Positions 9,218 to 18,027 of a stretch of 38,489 bases of DNA are shown here, piece by piece; position 1 is the stretch's first letter; each line of letters opens with the position of its first letter. Source of the stretch: GCA-2697345 sp049602715 (GTDB taxonomy: Bacteria > Pseudomonadota > Alphaproteobacteria > Rhodobacterales > Rhodobacteraceae); NCBI GenBank assembly GCA_049602715.1, contig JBMYRX010000012.1, forward strand, positions 1 to 38,489, read 5' to 3'. A program made the position numbers and the translations under genes. The notes under the pieces were generated by a model that saw only the letters and a program-made list of their open reading frames with translations, searched no databases and was not told the origin of the DNA.

Positions 9218-10315
9218 ATGGGTTTCAAGATGGGTATTGTAGGCTTACCAAACGTTGGGAAGTCAACACTTTTTAATGCATTGACTAAAACAGCTGCAGC
9301 CCAAGCAGCTAATTTTCCATTTTGCACTATAGAGCCCAACATTGGAGAAGTAGGTGTTCCGGATAGTCGTCTGGATGAGTTAGCAACTATAGCTAAATCA
9401 AAGGAAAAAATCCCAGCGAGGATGACGTTTGTGGATATCGCCGGGTTAGTCAAAGGTGCTTCTAAAGGGGAGGGGTTAGGTAACCAGTTTTTAGCCAATA
9501 TAAGAGAAGTGGATGCTATAGCACATGTTTTAAGATGCTTTGATGATAAAGATATTACTCATGTTAGTGACCATATTGACCCTGTTTCTGATGCGGAAAC
9601 CATAGAAACCGAACTAATGCTGTCTGATATTGATAATATTGAGAAACGCCTATTAGGCTTAAGTCGAAAAGTACGAGGAGGAGACAAGGAAGCACTTCAG
9701 CAAGAGCGGCTCTTAAAAGCTGCTTTAGAGCTTCTTGAACAGGGAGAACCTGCTAGAATTTTAAAAGTTGATCCAGAGGATATAAAAGCTTGGAAGATGC
9801 TCCAATTATTAACGGCAAAACCAATTCTTTTTGTTTGTAATGTGGATGAAAGTAGTGCGTCGATTGGGAACTGTTTTACACAAGAAGTTTTAGAGGTTGC
9901 AGAAAAGCAAAAATCTGGAGTTGTAATAATTAGTGCGAAAATTGAGGAGGAGATTACTCAGTTAGAGGAAGAGGAAGCAACTTTATTTCTAAATGAAATG
10001 GGTTTAACTGAAGCAGGGTTGAATAGATTAATAAGAGCAGGTTATGATTTACTTAACTTGGAGACATACTTTACCGTCGGCCCAAAAGAGGCTCGAGCTT
10101 GGACAGTAAAACAAGGAACTCCAGCGCCTCAGGCAGCTGGTGTAATTCACGGTGATTTTGAAAGAGGTTTTATACGGGCCGAAACGATTGCATATGCTGA
10201 TTTTGTTTCTCTCAATGGAGAGCAGGGCGCGAAAGAAGCTGGAAAGATGAGAGTTGAGGGTAAAAACTATATTGTAAAAGATGGCGATATCTTGCATTTT
10301 TTGTTTAATGCGTAA
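9218..10315 (+). CDS. ychF: Redox-regulated ribosome-binding ATPase YchF/OLA1
   Basis: Obg-related P-loop protein that prefers ATP and binds ribosomes, with a role in translation and oxidative-stress response. The 365 residues show the P-loop GLPNVGKST at about 8-16, the G3 motif DIAGLVKGASKGEGLG, and the C-terminal TGS-like domain with LETYFTVGPKEARAW and GFIRAETIAYADF. The full length is conserved. AAGGA lies 7 bases before the ATG. In many genomes ychF sits next to pth. Here pth is 3.6 kb away on the other strand. Confidence 0.97.
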   Translation: MGFKMGIVGLPNVGKSTLFNALTKTAAAQAANFPFCTIEPNIGEVGVPDSRLDELATIAKSKEKIPARMTFVDIAGLVKGASKGEGLGNQFLANIREVDAIAHVLRCFDDKDITHVSDHIDPVSDAETIETELMLSDIDNIEKRLLGLSRKVRGGDKEALQQERLLKAALELLEQGEPARILKVDPEDIKAWKMLQLLTAKPILFVCNVDESSASIGNCFTQEVLEVAEKQKSGVVIISAKIEEEITQLEEEEATLFLNEMGLTEAGLNRLIRAGYDLLNLETYFTVGPKEARAWTVKQGTPAPQAAGVIHGDFERGFIRAETIAYADFVSLNGEQGAKEAGKMRVEGKNYIVKDGDILHFLFNA

Positions 10316-10351
10316 GATTTAAGTTGGCCTACTACTGCCTTGGAGATTGGA

Positions 10352-11035
10352 ATGAAAAGAAAATTAGTTTTAATTCGACACGGAGATGGTCCGAGCGATG
10401 ATAGGGTAGTTAATTGGGCTAGTTTAAACGAAATAGAAATCGAGGTGTGTAAACCTTTTCGGGGGGAAGTCATTCCAGATTTACATGAAACGACGATTGG
10501 TACAGTAATTTATGGAGGTAAATATGAAGCCTATGCTATTAAAGAGTTTCCATTTTTAAAAAATGAATATAGTTGGATTGATAAATGCCTTGCTTCTAAT
10601 ACACCGATGTTAGGTATCTGCCAGGGTGCCCAACAAATAGCGCATCATTTGGGAGCTAAAGTAGGCCCAGTTGATAATTCCATAGGGGAGTTTGGCTATT
10701 ATCAAATCAATCCAACAAAAGATGCCAACGATTTTTTAAAAAGCTCCCTACATGTGGCACAAGCTCATTTTCATACTTTTGATATTCCAAAAGATGCTGT
10801 TAAGCTTGCAGGGAGTGAGCTGTTCTCTAATCAAGCTTTTAAAGTTCAGCAGAATGTATATGGTTTACAATTCCATGCGGAGGTAACAATTGAGGGTTTT
10901 AGAAGGTGGCAGAATTCGGATTGGCCTTCACGGTTGGGCCATCAGACGATTGAGGAACAAACCCGCCTGATGTATAAACATGATGCAGCCCAAGCGAGTT
11001 GGTTCTATGATTTTTTGAATAATTTGTTTTTATAA
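10352..11035 (+). CDS. Class I glutamine amidotransferase (GMP synthase-like, stand-alone)
   Basis: A 227-residue stand-alone glutaminase domain. The nucleophile elbow GICQGAQQ has its cysteine at residue 90, and the histidine of the triad is in LQFHAEVT. Such proteins resemble the amidotransferase half of GMP synthase and include gamma-glutamyl hydrolases of unknown substrate. The start is ATG 10352, because GGAG lies six bases before it. A TTG at 10340 would place the ribosome-binding site inside the gene. It is 21 bases before the crotonase gene and likely shares its transcript. Whether it transfers ammonia or hydrolyses gamma-glutamyl compounds cannot be told from sequence. Confidence 0.85.
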   Translation: MKRKLVLIRHGDGPSDDRVVNWASLNEIEIEVCKPFRGEVIPDLHETTIGTVIYGGKYEAYAIKEFPFLKNEYSWIDKCLASNTPMLGICQGAQQIAHHLGAKVGPVDNSIGEFGYYQINPTKDANDFLKSSLHVAQAHFHTFDIPKDAVKLAGSELFSNQAFKVQQNVYGLQFHAEVTIEGFRRWQNSDWPSRLGHQTIEEQTRLMYKHDAAQASWFYDFLNNLFL

Positions 11036-11056
11036 ATTTGCTGTATTGAGGATTTA

Positions 11057-11707
11057 ATGATGAATAATGACCTAATTCTCCAAAGTCGTCATAATAACAT
11101 ACTAACTGTAACTATAAATCGTCCCCAAAAAGCAAATTCTTTAACTAACGAGATGTTAAGGAATTTAACTGAAATATTTATTAAAGCGTCACTTGATGAA
11201 AGGTTGGTTGGCGTAATAGTAACGGGCTCAGGTGACCGTGTTTTTTGTGCTGGGGCGGATCTATCAGAAGTTGTTCGAGGTGGTGATGATACACCTGATG
11301 AGTGGAAGAAAATGGCTGATAGTTTAGACAAAATTCCGGTTTTAACGGTGGCCTGTATCAATGGACACTGTATGGGGGGAGGACTAACATTAGCACTTAA
11401 CTGCGATATTAGATTATCTGTTCCAGATACACGCTTTGCGTATCCCGTTTTACGAAATAATATACTTCCTGGCCAGTATGACGTGGATATCCTAAATTCT
11501 TTAATTGGACGTGGCCGAACATCTATTATTTTACTGTCCGGACAGACTATTGAACTGAACGAAGCTTTAGATTGGGGCCTGATCGATAGAAAGGTTCAAA
11601 GCTCAAACTTAACGAAAGAATCTGAGGAACTTCTGGCTGCTGGACAGGCATCGGATAGATATCATCAAATGAATATCAAGAAACGAATAAGAGGGACCCA
11701 ATTATGA
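11057..11707 (+). CDS. Crotonase-superfamily protein lacking both hydratase glutamates
   Basis: Enoyl-CoA hydratase/isomerase fold, 216 residues. That is about 40 shorter than typical, with a reduced C-terminal helical region. The oxyanion-hole and CoA-binding segments are present (FCAGADLSEV at about 63-72, and INGHCMGGGL). The two catalytic glutamates of classic hydratases are replaced. By alignment to the GGGCE...FGQPE pattern, the first is Thr111 and the second Val131. It is therefore unlikely to be a normal hydratase and may be another crotonase type or a CoA-ester binding protein. GAGGA precedes the start. Its stop overlaps the next start (ATGA), coupling it to a CaiB-type CoA-transferase. 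Confidence 0.85.
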   Translation: MMNNDLILQSRHNNILTVTINRPQKANSLTNEMLRNLTEIFIKASLDERLVGVIVTGSGDRVFCAGADLSEVVRGGDDTPDEWKKMADSLDKIPVLTVACINGHCMGGGLTLALNCDIRLSVPDTRFAYPVLRNNILPGQYDVDILNSLIGRGRTSIILLSGQTIELNEALDWGLIDRKVQSSNLTKESEELLAAGQASDRYHQMNIKKRIRGTQL

Positions 11708-12861
11708 AAGGTATACGCGTTGTAGACATGACGTCGGCTCTTTCAGGGCCCTTTTGTACGTGGCTTTTAGCAAGCCTCGGCGCAGACGTGATAAAGGTTG
11801 AGAATCCAATCGGTGATATTGTTCGAAACACACCACCTTTTAAAGATGATATTGGCGTTTATTTTGCATCAGTAAATCGTAATAAAAGATCCATTAAGCT
11901 TGATCTAAAGAGTGAGAAAGGTAAATTAGTCCTACACAAACTTTTAGCAACAGCGGACGTATTCATTGAGAATATGCGCCCGGGAGTTCGTAACCGTCTT
12001 GGTTGTAGTGAGACGACCTTAAAAACGATAAACCCAAGGTTGATTACTGCTTCAATTACAGGGTTTGGACAAAAAGGTAGCCTGTCTGATCGTCCTGCGT
12101 ACGACATAATTGTACAAGCAATGAGTGGAATGATGAGCATTAATGGAGAGCTAAACGGTAAACCAACTAGAGTCGGGTTTTCAATTGGAGATATTTCGGC
12201 TGCTATGTTTACTACAATTGGCGTTTTGCAACGATTGTATGAAAGAGATGCGCAGGGAGTAAAAGATTCTAGTCACTTGGACGTATCAATGCTTGCATGT
12301 CAGTGGGCTTGTCTAGAAAATGCGTTTGCTCGATATTTAAATACGGGAGTAGTGCCTAGCCCTATAGGTTCAAGACATCCCTCATCCACACCTTTTGAGA
12401 CGTACCCCACATCAGATCAAGATATTGTTATAGGGTTAGGTGACAATAAGGATTGGCAACCTTTCTGTGAGGCGATTGATTTCCCAGAATTAATAAAAGA
12501 TCCTCGTTTCCATGAAATCGAAGCTCGATTGAAAAATAGAGATGCTTTGGATGAAGTTCTAGGCGCGCACCTAAGTAAAAAGAGCTCGAATTATTGGCTA
12601 GAAACACTTATAAAACACTCTATTCCTTGTTCTATAGTTGAAAACATAAAAAGCATTTCTGAAAATACGATATCAGAAGAATATCATGCGTTCTCTGAGA
12701 TTGAGATGGGCAAGAATAATAATAAAATGAAGTTTGTACGTAATCCTTTGGCTTCTGCGGAGCTAATTGAAAAACCCGCACCGTATCTTGGACAACATAC
12801 TAGAGAGATATTAAAGGAATTAGATTGTGACAATTCATTAATTGAAGAGTTAGCGGGTTAA
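11704..12861 (+). CDS. Family III (CaiB/BaiF) CoA-transferase
   Basis: Moves CoA between organic acids by a covalent aspartyl-CoA intermediate. The 385-residue protein shows the family N-terminus (RVVDMTSALSGPFCTWLLASLGADVIK), the catalytic Asp163 in GFSIGDISAAMF, and the SRHPSSTPFETYPTSD segment. It overlaps the crotonase gene by four bases (ATGA). The pair presumably handles one acyl-CoA: the transferase activates or swaps the acid, and the crotonase acts on the CoA ester. The substrate is unknown. Length is near the family norm of about 390-400. Confidence 0.9.
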   Translation: MKGIRVVDMTSALSGPFCTWLLASLGADVIKVENPIGDIVRNTPPFKDDIGVYFASVNRNKRSIKLDLKSEKGKLVLHKLLATADVFIENMRPGVRNRLGCSETTLKTINPRLITASITGFGQKGSLSDRPAYDIIVQAMSGMMSINGELNGKPTRVGFSIGDISAAMFTTIGVLQRLYERDAQGVKDSSHLDVSMLACQWACLENAFARYLNTGVVPSPIGSRHPSSTPFETYPTSDQDIVIGLGDNKDWQPFCEAIDFPELIKDPRFHEIEARLKNRDALDEVLGAHLSKKSSNYWLETLIKHSIPCSIVENIKSISENTISEEYHAFSEIEMGKNNNKMKFVRNPLASAELIEKPAPYLGQHTREILKELDCDNSLIEELAG

Positions 12862-12982
12862 CAATAGGTCAGTAAATAATAATTCGATCTCTAACGTTAA
12901 GGTTAGATCCGTATTTCTCTCCTTGACTGTGAGCACTTCTGATGTACATGATTTATGAAAAATTAGTAAGTGATGATACTTG

Positions 12983-13849
12983 ATGCTAGAAAATGTTAGC
13001 CCACGCACCTTTGGCATAATCGTCACCGTTTTAGGTACTTTAGCTTTAACACCTGACATAATATTGTACCGTTTAACTGATGCAGACGCATTTACCGTTG
13101 CCTTCTGGCGGGGTCTTTTTGCAGGGTTTACTATTCTTTTTGGTTGTATAGTTGTTTATAAAAGAAATACTTTAAATGTTTTTAAATCACTTGGTAAAAG
13201 GGGTTTTCTAGTAGCGATATTACAAAGTCTTGGTATGATACTTTTTTATGTATCTCTTGATCATACAAGTGCGGCCAATGCTCTTATAATATACTCTACT
13301 GCGCCAATACTGGCCGCTGTATTATCATGGTTTTTTTTAAAAGAAAAAGTATCAAAAAAAGTTCTGACAGCGTTGGCTTTTGTTTGCTTTGGAGTTTCTA
13401 TAGTGGCCACGGGCTCAACTTTTAACGGAAATATTACTGGTGATTTGATTGCTTTTTTAAATGCTCTGTCTATTGCCGCTTTTTATGTAGTTGTCAGGGG
13501 ATCGAAAAAAATCAATATGATCCCTGCTTTATGTCTATCTTTTTTTATAGCAGCGGTTATTTCATATCCACTGGCTCTTTTGCCCGCCCTATCTACCTCC
13601 CAGTGGGTCTTCCTTTTTATCAGCGGTGTTTTTATGTTGCCAATTGCTATTTCGCTTTTGACAATAGGTCCACGATATTTACCGGCGCCCGAAGTTTCTA
13701 TGATAAACCTATTAGAGGTTTGCATCGCGCCTTTATTACTATGGTGGATAATTGGTGAAAACCCAGGACTGATGTCAATTATCGGTGGACTGATTGTTGT
13801 TTTAGCGTTGTCAGGTTATGCCTTGCTTAAAATCAGAGATAATACGTAA
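12983..13849 (+). CDS. EamA/DMT-family transporter
   Basis: Drug/metabolite transporter superfamily inner-membrane protein with ten predicted helices in two EamA repeats (about residues 8-138 and 150-285). It shows the usual LRW-type helix ends and a SxAPxLAAxLSWxFLKE-like segment (STAPILAAVLSWFFLKEKVS). The start is ATG 12983. A TTG immediately before also fits. The product is 288 residues. These proteins export amino acids, nucleotides or other metabolites, and the substrate cannot be read from sequence. A 121-base gap separates it from the CoA-transferase gene, so it may have its own promoter. Confidence 0.88.
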   Translation: MLENVSPRTFGIIVTVLGTLALTPDIILYRLTDADAFTVAFWRGLFAGFTILFGCIVVYKRNTLNVFKSLGKRGFLVAILQSLGMILFYVSLDHTSAANALIIYSTAPILAAVLSWFFLKEKVSKKVLTALAFVCFGVSIVATGSTFNGNITGDLIAFLNALSIAAFYVVVRGSKKINMIPALCLSFFIAAVISYPLALLPALSTSQWVFLFISGVFMLPIAISLLTIGPRYLPAPEVSMINLLEVCIAPLLLWWIIGENPGLMSIIGGLIVVLALSGYALLKIRDNT

Positions 13850-13977
13850 TCGAGTTTTCGGGTGTGATTTCAGAAAATAAGGGGTTTTCTAGAAAAGAAA
13901 AAGAAATGTGTTTAATAAAGGTTATAAATTTAAAAAAATGCTTTTATCCCGTCCATTACGCTAGTATAGCGGTCAGT

Positions 13978-14067
13978 GGAGACGTGGCCGAGCGGTCGAA
14001 GGCGCTCCCCTGCTAAGGGAGTAGGCGGGAAACCGTCTCGAGGGTTCGAATCCCTTCGTCTCTGCCA
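13978..14067 (+). tRNA. tRNA-Ser (anticodon GCT)
   Basis: A class II tRNA of 90 bases including an encoded CCA. The acceptor arm is GGAGACG with CGTCTCT (G-U at 1-72), and the anticodon stem is CTCCC/GGGAG with loop CTGCTAA. It has the long variable arm typical of tRNA-Ser and the T-loop GGTTCGAATCC. It reads AGC/AGT serine codons. It is followed by a short segment bounded by an 11-bp repeat of its 3' end. Confidence 0.97.
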
Positions 14068-14195
14068 TCTACTTACCCAGGTCGCACACAGCCCATAATC
14101 CTGTGAATTATTCCGCTGTTTCAGTGCGATACAGGCTCGGGTTTGGCGTGATGTTAAGCATGAGGTCTTGATGTTCAGTAAACCGCCATCTACTT
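14064..14195 (+). repeat. 11-bp direct repeat bracketing 110 bases after tRNA-Ser
   Basis: GCCATCTACTT occurs at 14064-14074, overlapping the CCA end of tRNA-Ser, and again at 14185-14195. The enclosed 110 bases have no ORF and look more GC-rich than the surroundings. The arrangement resembles the scar of an element once inserted at the tRNA 3' end, but the repeat is short. Confidence 0.4.
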
Positions 14196-14264
14196 TATTT
14201 ATAACTTTTATCTCATATGTATAAAGGCTATTGTTACCTTAAAAGTAGAGAAGAGGTTTTGGGC

Positions 14265-14741
14265 ATGAGCCAAACAAAATGGTCTGGTAAAGTTATAGGT
14301 TTACACAAAACACCCCGTTCGTTTTTACCAATGAAAAATTTTAAAACTTTACAGCTTATAATGGGGGTGGGTATTGAGGGAGATAGGCACGCAACCGGAG
14401 AAGCATTTCATTCAGATAGGCCTGAAGAGGGACGCCAAATAACGCTGTTTGAAGAGGAAACCCTTGAGGCACTTTTCCGAGATCATAATATTATTTTGAA
14501 ACCTGAAGATCATCGAAGAAACGTTACTACGCGAGATGTGCCATTAAACCATTTGGTTGGTAGAAAATTTCAGATTGGAAACGTTATATTAGAAGGTACA
14601 AGACTTTCAACGCCTTGCCGTCATATTGAACAGATAACCGGGTTAGAACTTTTTAACCAGCTTATGAATCGCGCGGGTCTAAATGCAAAGATTGTTGTTG
14701 GCGGAAAGATCTTCGTCGAAGACTCCATAAATTTGTGTTAA
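14265..14741 (+). CDS. MOSC-domain protein
   Basis: MOSC domains bind sulfur-carrying molybdenum cofactor or related cargo. The 158-residue product is a single domain: GVGIEGDRHATGEAFH near the start, GRQITLFEEE, and the conserved cysteine in RLSTPCRHIE (the STPC motif aligns with the family's invariant Cys). ATG 14265 is chosen because GAGG lies 8 bases before it. The upstream in-frame ATG at 14217 lacks a site. It runs into the following flavin/2Fe-2S reductase with a two-base gap. The pairing is like YiiM-type or MOSC-reductase fusions that handle N-hydroxylated or sulfur compounds, but the substrate is not known. Confidence 0.88.
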   Translation: MSQTKWSGKVIGLHKTPRSFLPMKNFKTLQLIMGVGIEGDRHATGEAFHSDRPEEGRQITLFEEETLEALFRDHNIILKPEDHRRNVTTRDVPLNHLVGRKFQIGNVILEGTRLSTPCRHIEQITGLELFNQLMNRAGLNAKIVVGGKIFVEDSINLC

Positions 14742-14743
14742 TT

Positions 14744-15679
14744 ATGAGAAAGAGTATCCACAGTGTAACGACAAAAATACTTTCCATTAATGAAGAAAAT
14801 AATGTAAAAATTTTTATTCTTGTGGATCCAGATAGTTGGGACCTACCTCGCTTTTCAGCTGGTGCCCATTTGGATGTATATCTTGCTAGCGGTAAAGTAC
14901 GCCAATATTCCTTATGTGGTGATCCGGAAAATAGTGGTGAATACGTAATAGCAGTTCAGAAAGAGGAAGGTGGGCGGGGCGGTTCTAGCGAGATGCATGA
15001 CTTAAAAGTAGACATGATTTTACAAGTCTCACTTCCTCGTAACCATTTTCCTCTTGTAGAAGCCACTCGTCACATACTTGTCGCGGGTGGCATTGGGATC
15101 ACTCCATTTTTATCAATGATACCAACATTAATTAAGCAAGCGGAAGATTGGGAGCTACATATTTGTGCCAAGTCTGCATCGAGAGTTAAATGTAAAAATC
15201 TACTTAAAGCTTACGAAAAGGACCCCCGCATAAACATGTATTTAAGTGAAAGTGGAGATAGATTATCTGTTTCAAATATTATATCAAGCATTGGGAATAG
15301 CGATCATATCTATGTTTGTGGGCCTAATTCAATGATAGCTGAGATGATCGATTTTGGGAAAGAACTGGGTAATAGGCTACACTTTGAAAGTTTTGGTCTA
15401 GATGGGAATATAAAAAATCCCGCCTATAAAGTAATTTTGAAAAAAAGCGGTTCGGTGATTAAAGTTCGTGAAGGACAGACAATGTTACAGGCACTACGTA
15501 TCGCTGGTTTCGAGGTTCCGTCTTCTTGTGAAGGTGGTATTTGCCTTGAATGTAAAACACGTTATTTAGAAGGGACGCCACTGCATCTGGATCTTGTCAT
15601 GCAAAGTAGTGATAGAGAAGAATATATAACACCTTGCGTGTCCAGTTGTACTTCAGAAGAAATGATTCTTGATCTATAG
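14744..15679 (+). CDS. Flavin/2Fe-2S oxidoreductase of the phthalate dioxygenase reductase (VanB) type
   Basis: Single-component NAD(P)H reductase of about 311 residues. Three modules are seen in order: a flavin-binding barrel (RQYSLCG, about residues 50-56), an NAD-binding domain (LVAGGIGITPFLSM), and a C-terminal plant-type ferredoxin. The 2Fe-2S cysteines are in SCEGGICLEC and near the end in ITPCVSSC. Members normally feed electrons to Rieske oxygenases, yet no oxygenase lies beside it. A GTG at 14735 is an alternative start. It follows the MOSC gene by two bases, so the MOSC protein is the likeliest functional partner. Confidence 0.9.
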   Translation: MRKSIHSVTTKILSINEENNVKIFILVDPDSWDLPRFSAGAHLDVYLASGKVRQYSLCGDPENSGEYVIAVQKEEGGRGGSSEMHDLKVDMILQVSLPRNHFPLVEATRHILVAGGIGITPFLSMIPTLIKQAEDWELHICAKSASRVKCKNLLKAYEKDPRINMYLSESGDRLSVSNIISSIGNSDHIYVCGPNSMIAEMIDFGKELGNRLHFESFGLDGNIKNPAYKVILKKSGSVIKVREGQTMLQALRIAGFEVPSSCEGGICLECKTRYLEGTPLHLDLVMQSSDREEYITPCVSSCTSEEMILDL

Positions 15680-15796
15680 GTTTGAGGCTTAACAAATTAA
15701 TGGTAAGTCTTTATGTTTAGCGGTACTGACCCGAATCCATTTCTCGTGGATAGAAACCCAATTATATCAAATTAGATTAAAAGAAATGAGCTTTTT

Positions 15797-17080
15797 ATGA
15801 CTAAAACTTACCTATTTGAAGAAAATATAGACACAAAAGACATATCTTTTGAACTTATTCTCAAACTTGATGCTGAAGATTCGTTAGCTAATCAAAAAGA
15901 GAAATTTGATCTCCCTGAAGGGCTTATTTATTTGGATGGTAACTCCTTAGGAGCAATGCCGAAAGAAGTTTCGACTTATTTTGAAAAAGAACTTCGAGAA
16001 GGTTGGGCAGCTGGTCTAATAAGGAGTTGGAACCAAAAAGGGTGGCATGTCATGCCTGTTACGCTAGGTAACAGACTTGCTCCGATGATGGGTGCAGATG
16101 AAGGTGAAGTTTTAATTGTTGACTCTACCTCATTAAATTTATTCAAAACTTTAGTAGCTGCTCTTAAAATGAGACCTGATCGATCAGAGGTGGTGTCGGA
16201 AAAAGGGAATTTTCCTTCTGATATTCATGTTGTTCAAGGTGTTTTGAATAACTTTTTTACAAATTCTAAATTAATCTTAACAGGCAATACAGATGATGAA
16301 ATAATTTCAGCAATTAATGAGAAGACTGCAGTGGTTACTCTAACACATGTTAATTATAAAACGGGTCAAATTCATGATATGAAACGTATTACAGAAAAGG
16401 CCCATGAAAGTGGCGCACTAATAATATGGGATTTAGCTCATACGTTGGGGGCCCTCCCAGTGGATTTAAATATGTGCAATGCAGATTTCGCTATAGGGTG
16501 TACATATAAGTATCTAAATTCTGGGCATGGTGGCCCAGCTTATCTATTTGTTGCCAAAAGGCATTTAAAAGAAGCAGAAAATACGTTAACAGGTTGGCAG
16601 GGTCACGCTAATCCATTTTCTTTTGATATCGATTATGAGCCCTCAGAAACGATAGAAAAATTTCGGTGTGGTTCACCGGCTATTTTATCCTATCTGGCTT
16701 TAGAAAAAAGTCTTGATATTTTTGAAACGGTTAACTTCATAGATTTAAGAAGAAAATCACAAGACCTTACTCAATTATTTATTGAACTAATAGAAATTAA
16801 GTGTTCGGGATTTGGACTTGAACTCTACAGTCCAAAAGATCCTGAGCAGCGTGGTAGCCAAGTATCATTAACTCATAATCATGGTTGGGAGATAATGCAG
16901 GCACTAATTGCAAATAATGTGATTGGTGACTTTAGGGCACCCAATATAATCAGATTTGGTTTCACCCCTTTATATACATCCTATGAGGATGTTTGGAATG
17001 CAGTCGAAATCCTTTCTGAAGTTCTTCAGAAAGAGTTGTGGAAAGACCCAGCTTATGCCGTGAAGGCACTAGTGACTTAA
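15797..17080 (+). CDS. kynU: Kynureninase
   Basis: PLP enzyme that cleaves kynurenine to anthranilate and alanine (or 3-hydroxykynurenine to 3-hydroxyanthranilate). The 427-residue sequence begins its fold with IYLDGNSLGAMP at about 44-55, has WNQKGWHVMP, and carries the PLP Lys238 in AIGCTYKYLNSGHGG. The C-terminal arm has RAPNIIRFGFTPLYTSYEDVWNAV. These features separate it from the related cysteine desulfurases. It is the first of three kyn genes in the order kynU-kynB-kynA, opposite to the order of the reactions. Confidence 0.96.
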   Translation: MTKTYLFEENIDTKDISFELILKLDAEDSLANQKEKFDLPEGLIYLDGNSLGAMPKEVSTYFEKELREGWAAGLIRSWNQKGWHVMPVTLGNRLAPMMGADEGEVLIVDSTSLNLFKTLVAALKMRPDRSEVVSEKGNFPSDIHVVQGVLNNFFTNSKLILTGNTDDEIISAINEKTAVVTLTHVNYKTGQIHDMKRITEKAHESGALIIWDLAHTLGALPVDLNMCNADFAIGCTYKYLNSGHGGPAYLFVAKRHLKEAENTLTGWQGHANPFSFDIDYEPSETIEKFRCGSPAILSYLALEKSLDIFETVNFIDLRRKSQDLTQLFIELIEIKCSGFGLELYSPKDPEQRGSQVSLTHNHGWEIMQALIANNVIGDFRAPNIIRFGFTPLYTSYEDVWNAVEILSEVLQKELWKDPAYAVKALVT

Positions 17081-17142
17081 GTACTTAACTATTTTAAAAA
17101 AATATCAGTAAAAAAGAGAGTTAGTAATATTGGAACTAAATT

Positions 17143-18027
17143 TTGTTTAGTAAAATAAATTGGAGAGAACTAGAGAATAGTGAAATCGAGCGAGAATATT
17201 CGCCCAGCTCAACTATAGGTGGGAACTATTTACCATATATTAATGAGTATATTCGAGAGAGCAATTTAGTTAAGGAGTCTTATGATGTTATTGAATGTTC
17301 CTATGGACCGCTTAGCACTAACACTCTGGACCTAATATTACCTAAAAACTTTTTAGAAGGTCCCTTGGTACCACTAATAGTTTTTATCCATGGGGGTTAT
17401 TGGCAAGAGCTTTCAAAAAATGAGTCGCTGTTTATGGGCAAACAAATTTTGGAAGAAGGTTACGCATTCGCTGCAGTTGATTATTCACTATGCCCATCTG
17501 TTAAAATTGAAGAAATTGTTGATGAGTGCCGTATGGCAATCACTTGGCTAAAGTCAGTAGGCTCCTCTTATGGGTTTGATTCTGAAAAGATTATTTTAGC
17601 TGGTAGCTCTGCAGGTGCACATCTTTCTGCCATGTGCTCTTTAAACCACAACGACCAAGCTACAAGTGCCTCATATATACCTGCAGCTACAGTTCTGGTT
17701 TCTGGAATATATGAACTTCAGCCTCTAATACACACCAGTATTAATGATGCCCTCAAAATGTCTAAAGATTCAGCTATCGTGTTGAGTCCCCTATTTAAGG
17801 ACTTAAAATGCTTTCCGCAGACTCTAATAACTTGGGGAGAAAATGAAACTGATGAGTTCAAGTGTCAGAGTGAAGCTTTTGCCCAAAGTTTAATGGATTA
17901 TGGTATACCCGTTGAAACCTACGAAGTAAGTGGTAAGAACCATTTCGATATTATTTTAGACCTAGCAAAAAAAAATGGAATATTAGGTAAAAAGTTTTAT
18001 AAATTAATAGAGGACGTATGTAGCTAA
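17143..18027 (+). CDS. kynB: Kynurenine formamidase (alpha/beta hydrolase type)
   Basis: Hydrolyses N-formylkynurenine to kynurenine, the second step of tryptophan breakdown. The 294-residue alpha/beta hydrolase has the N-terminal signature LENSEIEREYSPSS, the oxyanion motif HGGYWQ at about 83-88, the nucleophile Ser156 in GSSAGAH, and a late histidine in KNHFDII. This is the esterase-like arylformamidase, not the metal-dependent bacterial KynB fold, so the symbol denotes function only. No ATG is available at the conserved N-terminus and a TTG at 17143 is the best start. The stop abuts the kynA ATG. Confidence 0.88.
   Translation: MFSKINWRELENSEIEREYSPSSTIGGNYLPYINEYIRESNLVKESYDVIECSYGPLSTNTLDLILPKNFLEGPLVPLIVFIHGGYWQELSKNESLFMGKQILEEGYAFAAVDYSLCPSVKIEEIVDECRMAITWLKSVGSSYGFDSEKIILAGSSAGAHLSAMCSLNHNDQATSASYIPAATVLVSGIYELQPLIHTSINDALKMSKDSAIVLSPLFKDLKCFPQTLITWGENETDEFKCQSEAFAQSLMDYGIPVETYEVSGKNHFDIILDLAKKNGILGKKFYKLIEDVCS

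Noticed and set aside
10340..10351. TTG start for the glutamine amidotransferase
   Set aside because: The ribosome-binding site GGAG lies inside this extension and is ideally spaced for ATG 10352.
15797..17080. Reading kynU as a cysteine desulfurase
   Set aside because: DGNSLG, the GHGG after the PLP lysine and the kynB-kynA neighbours point to kynureninase.
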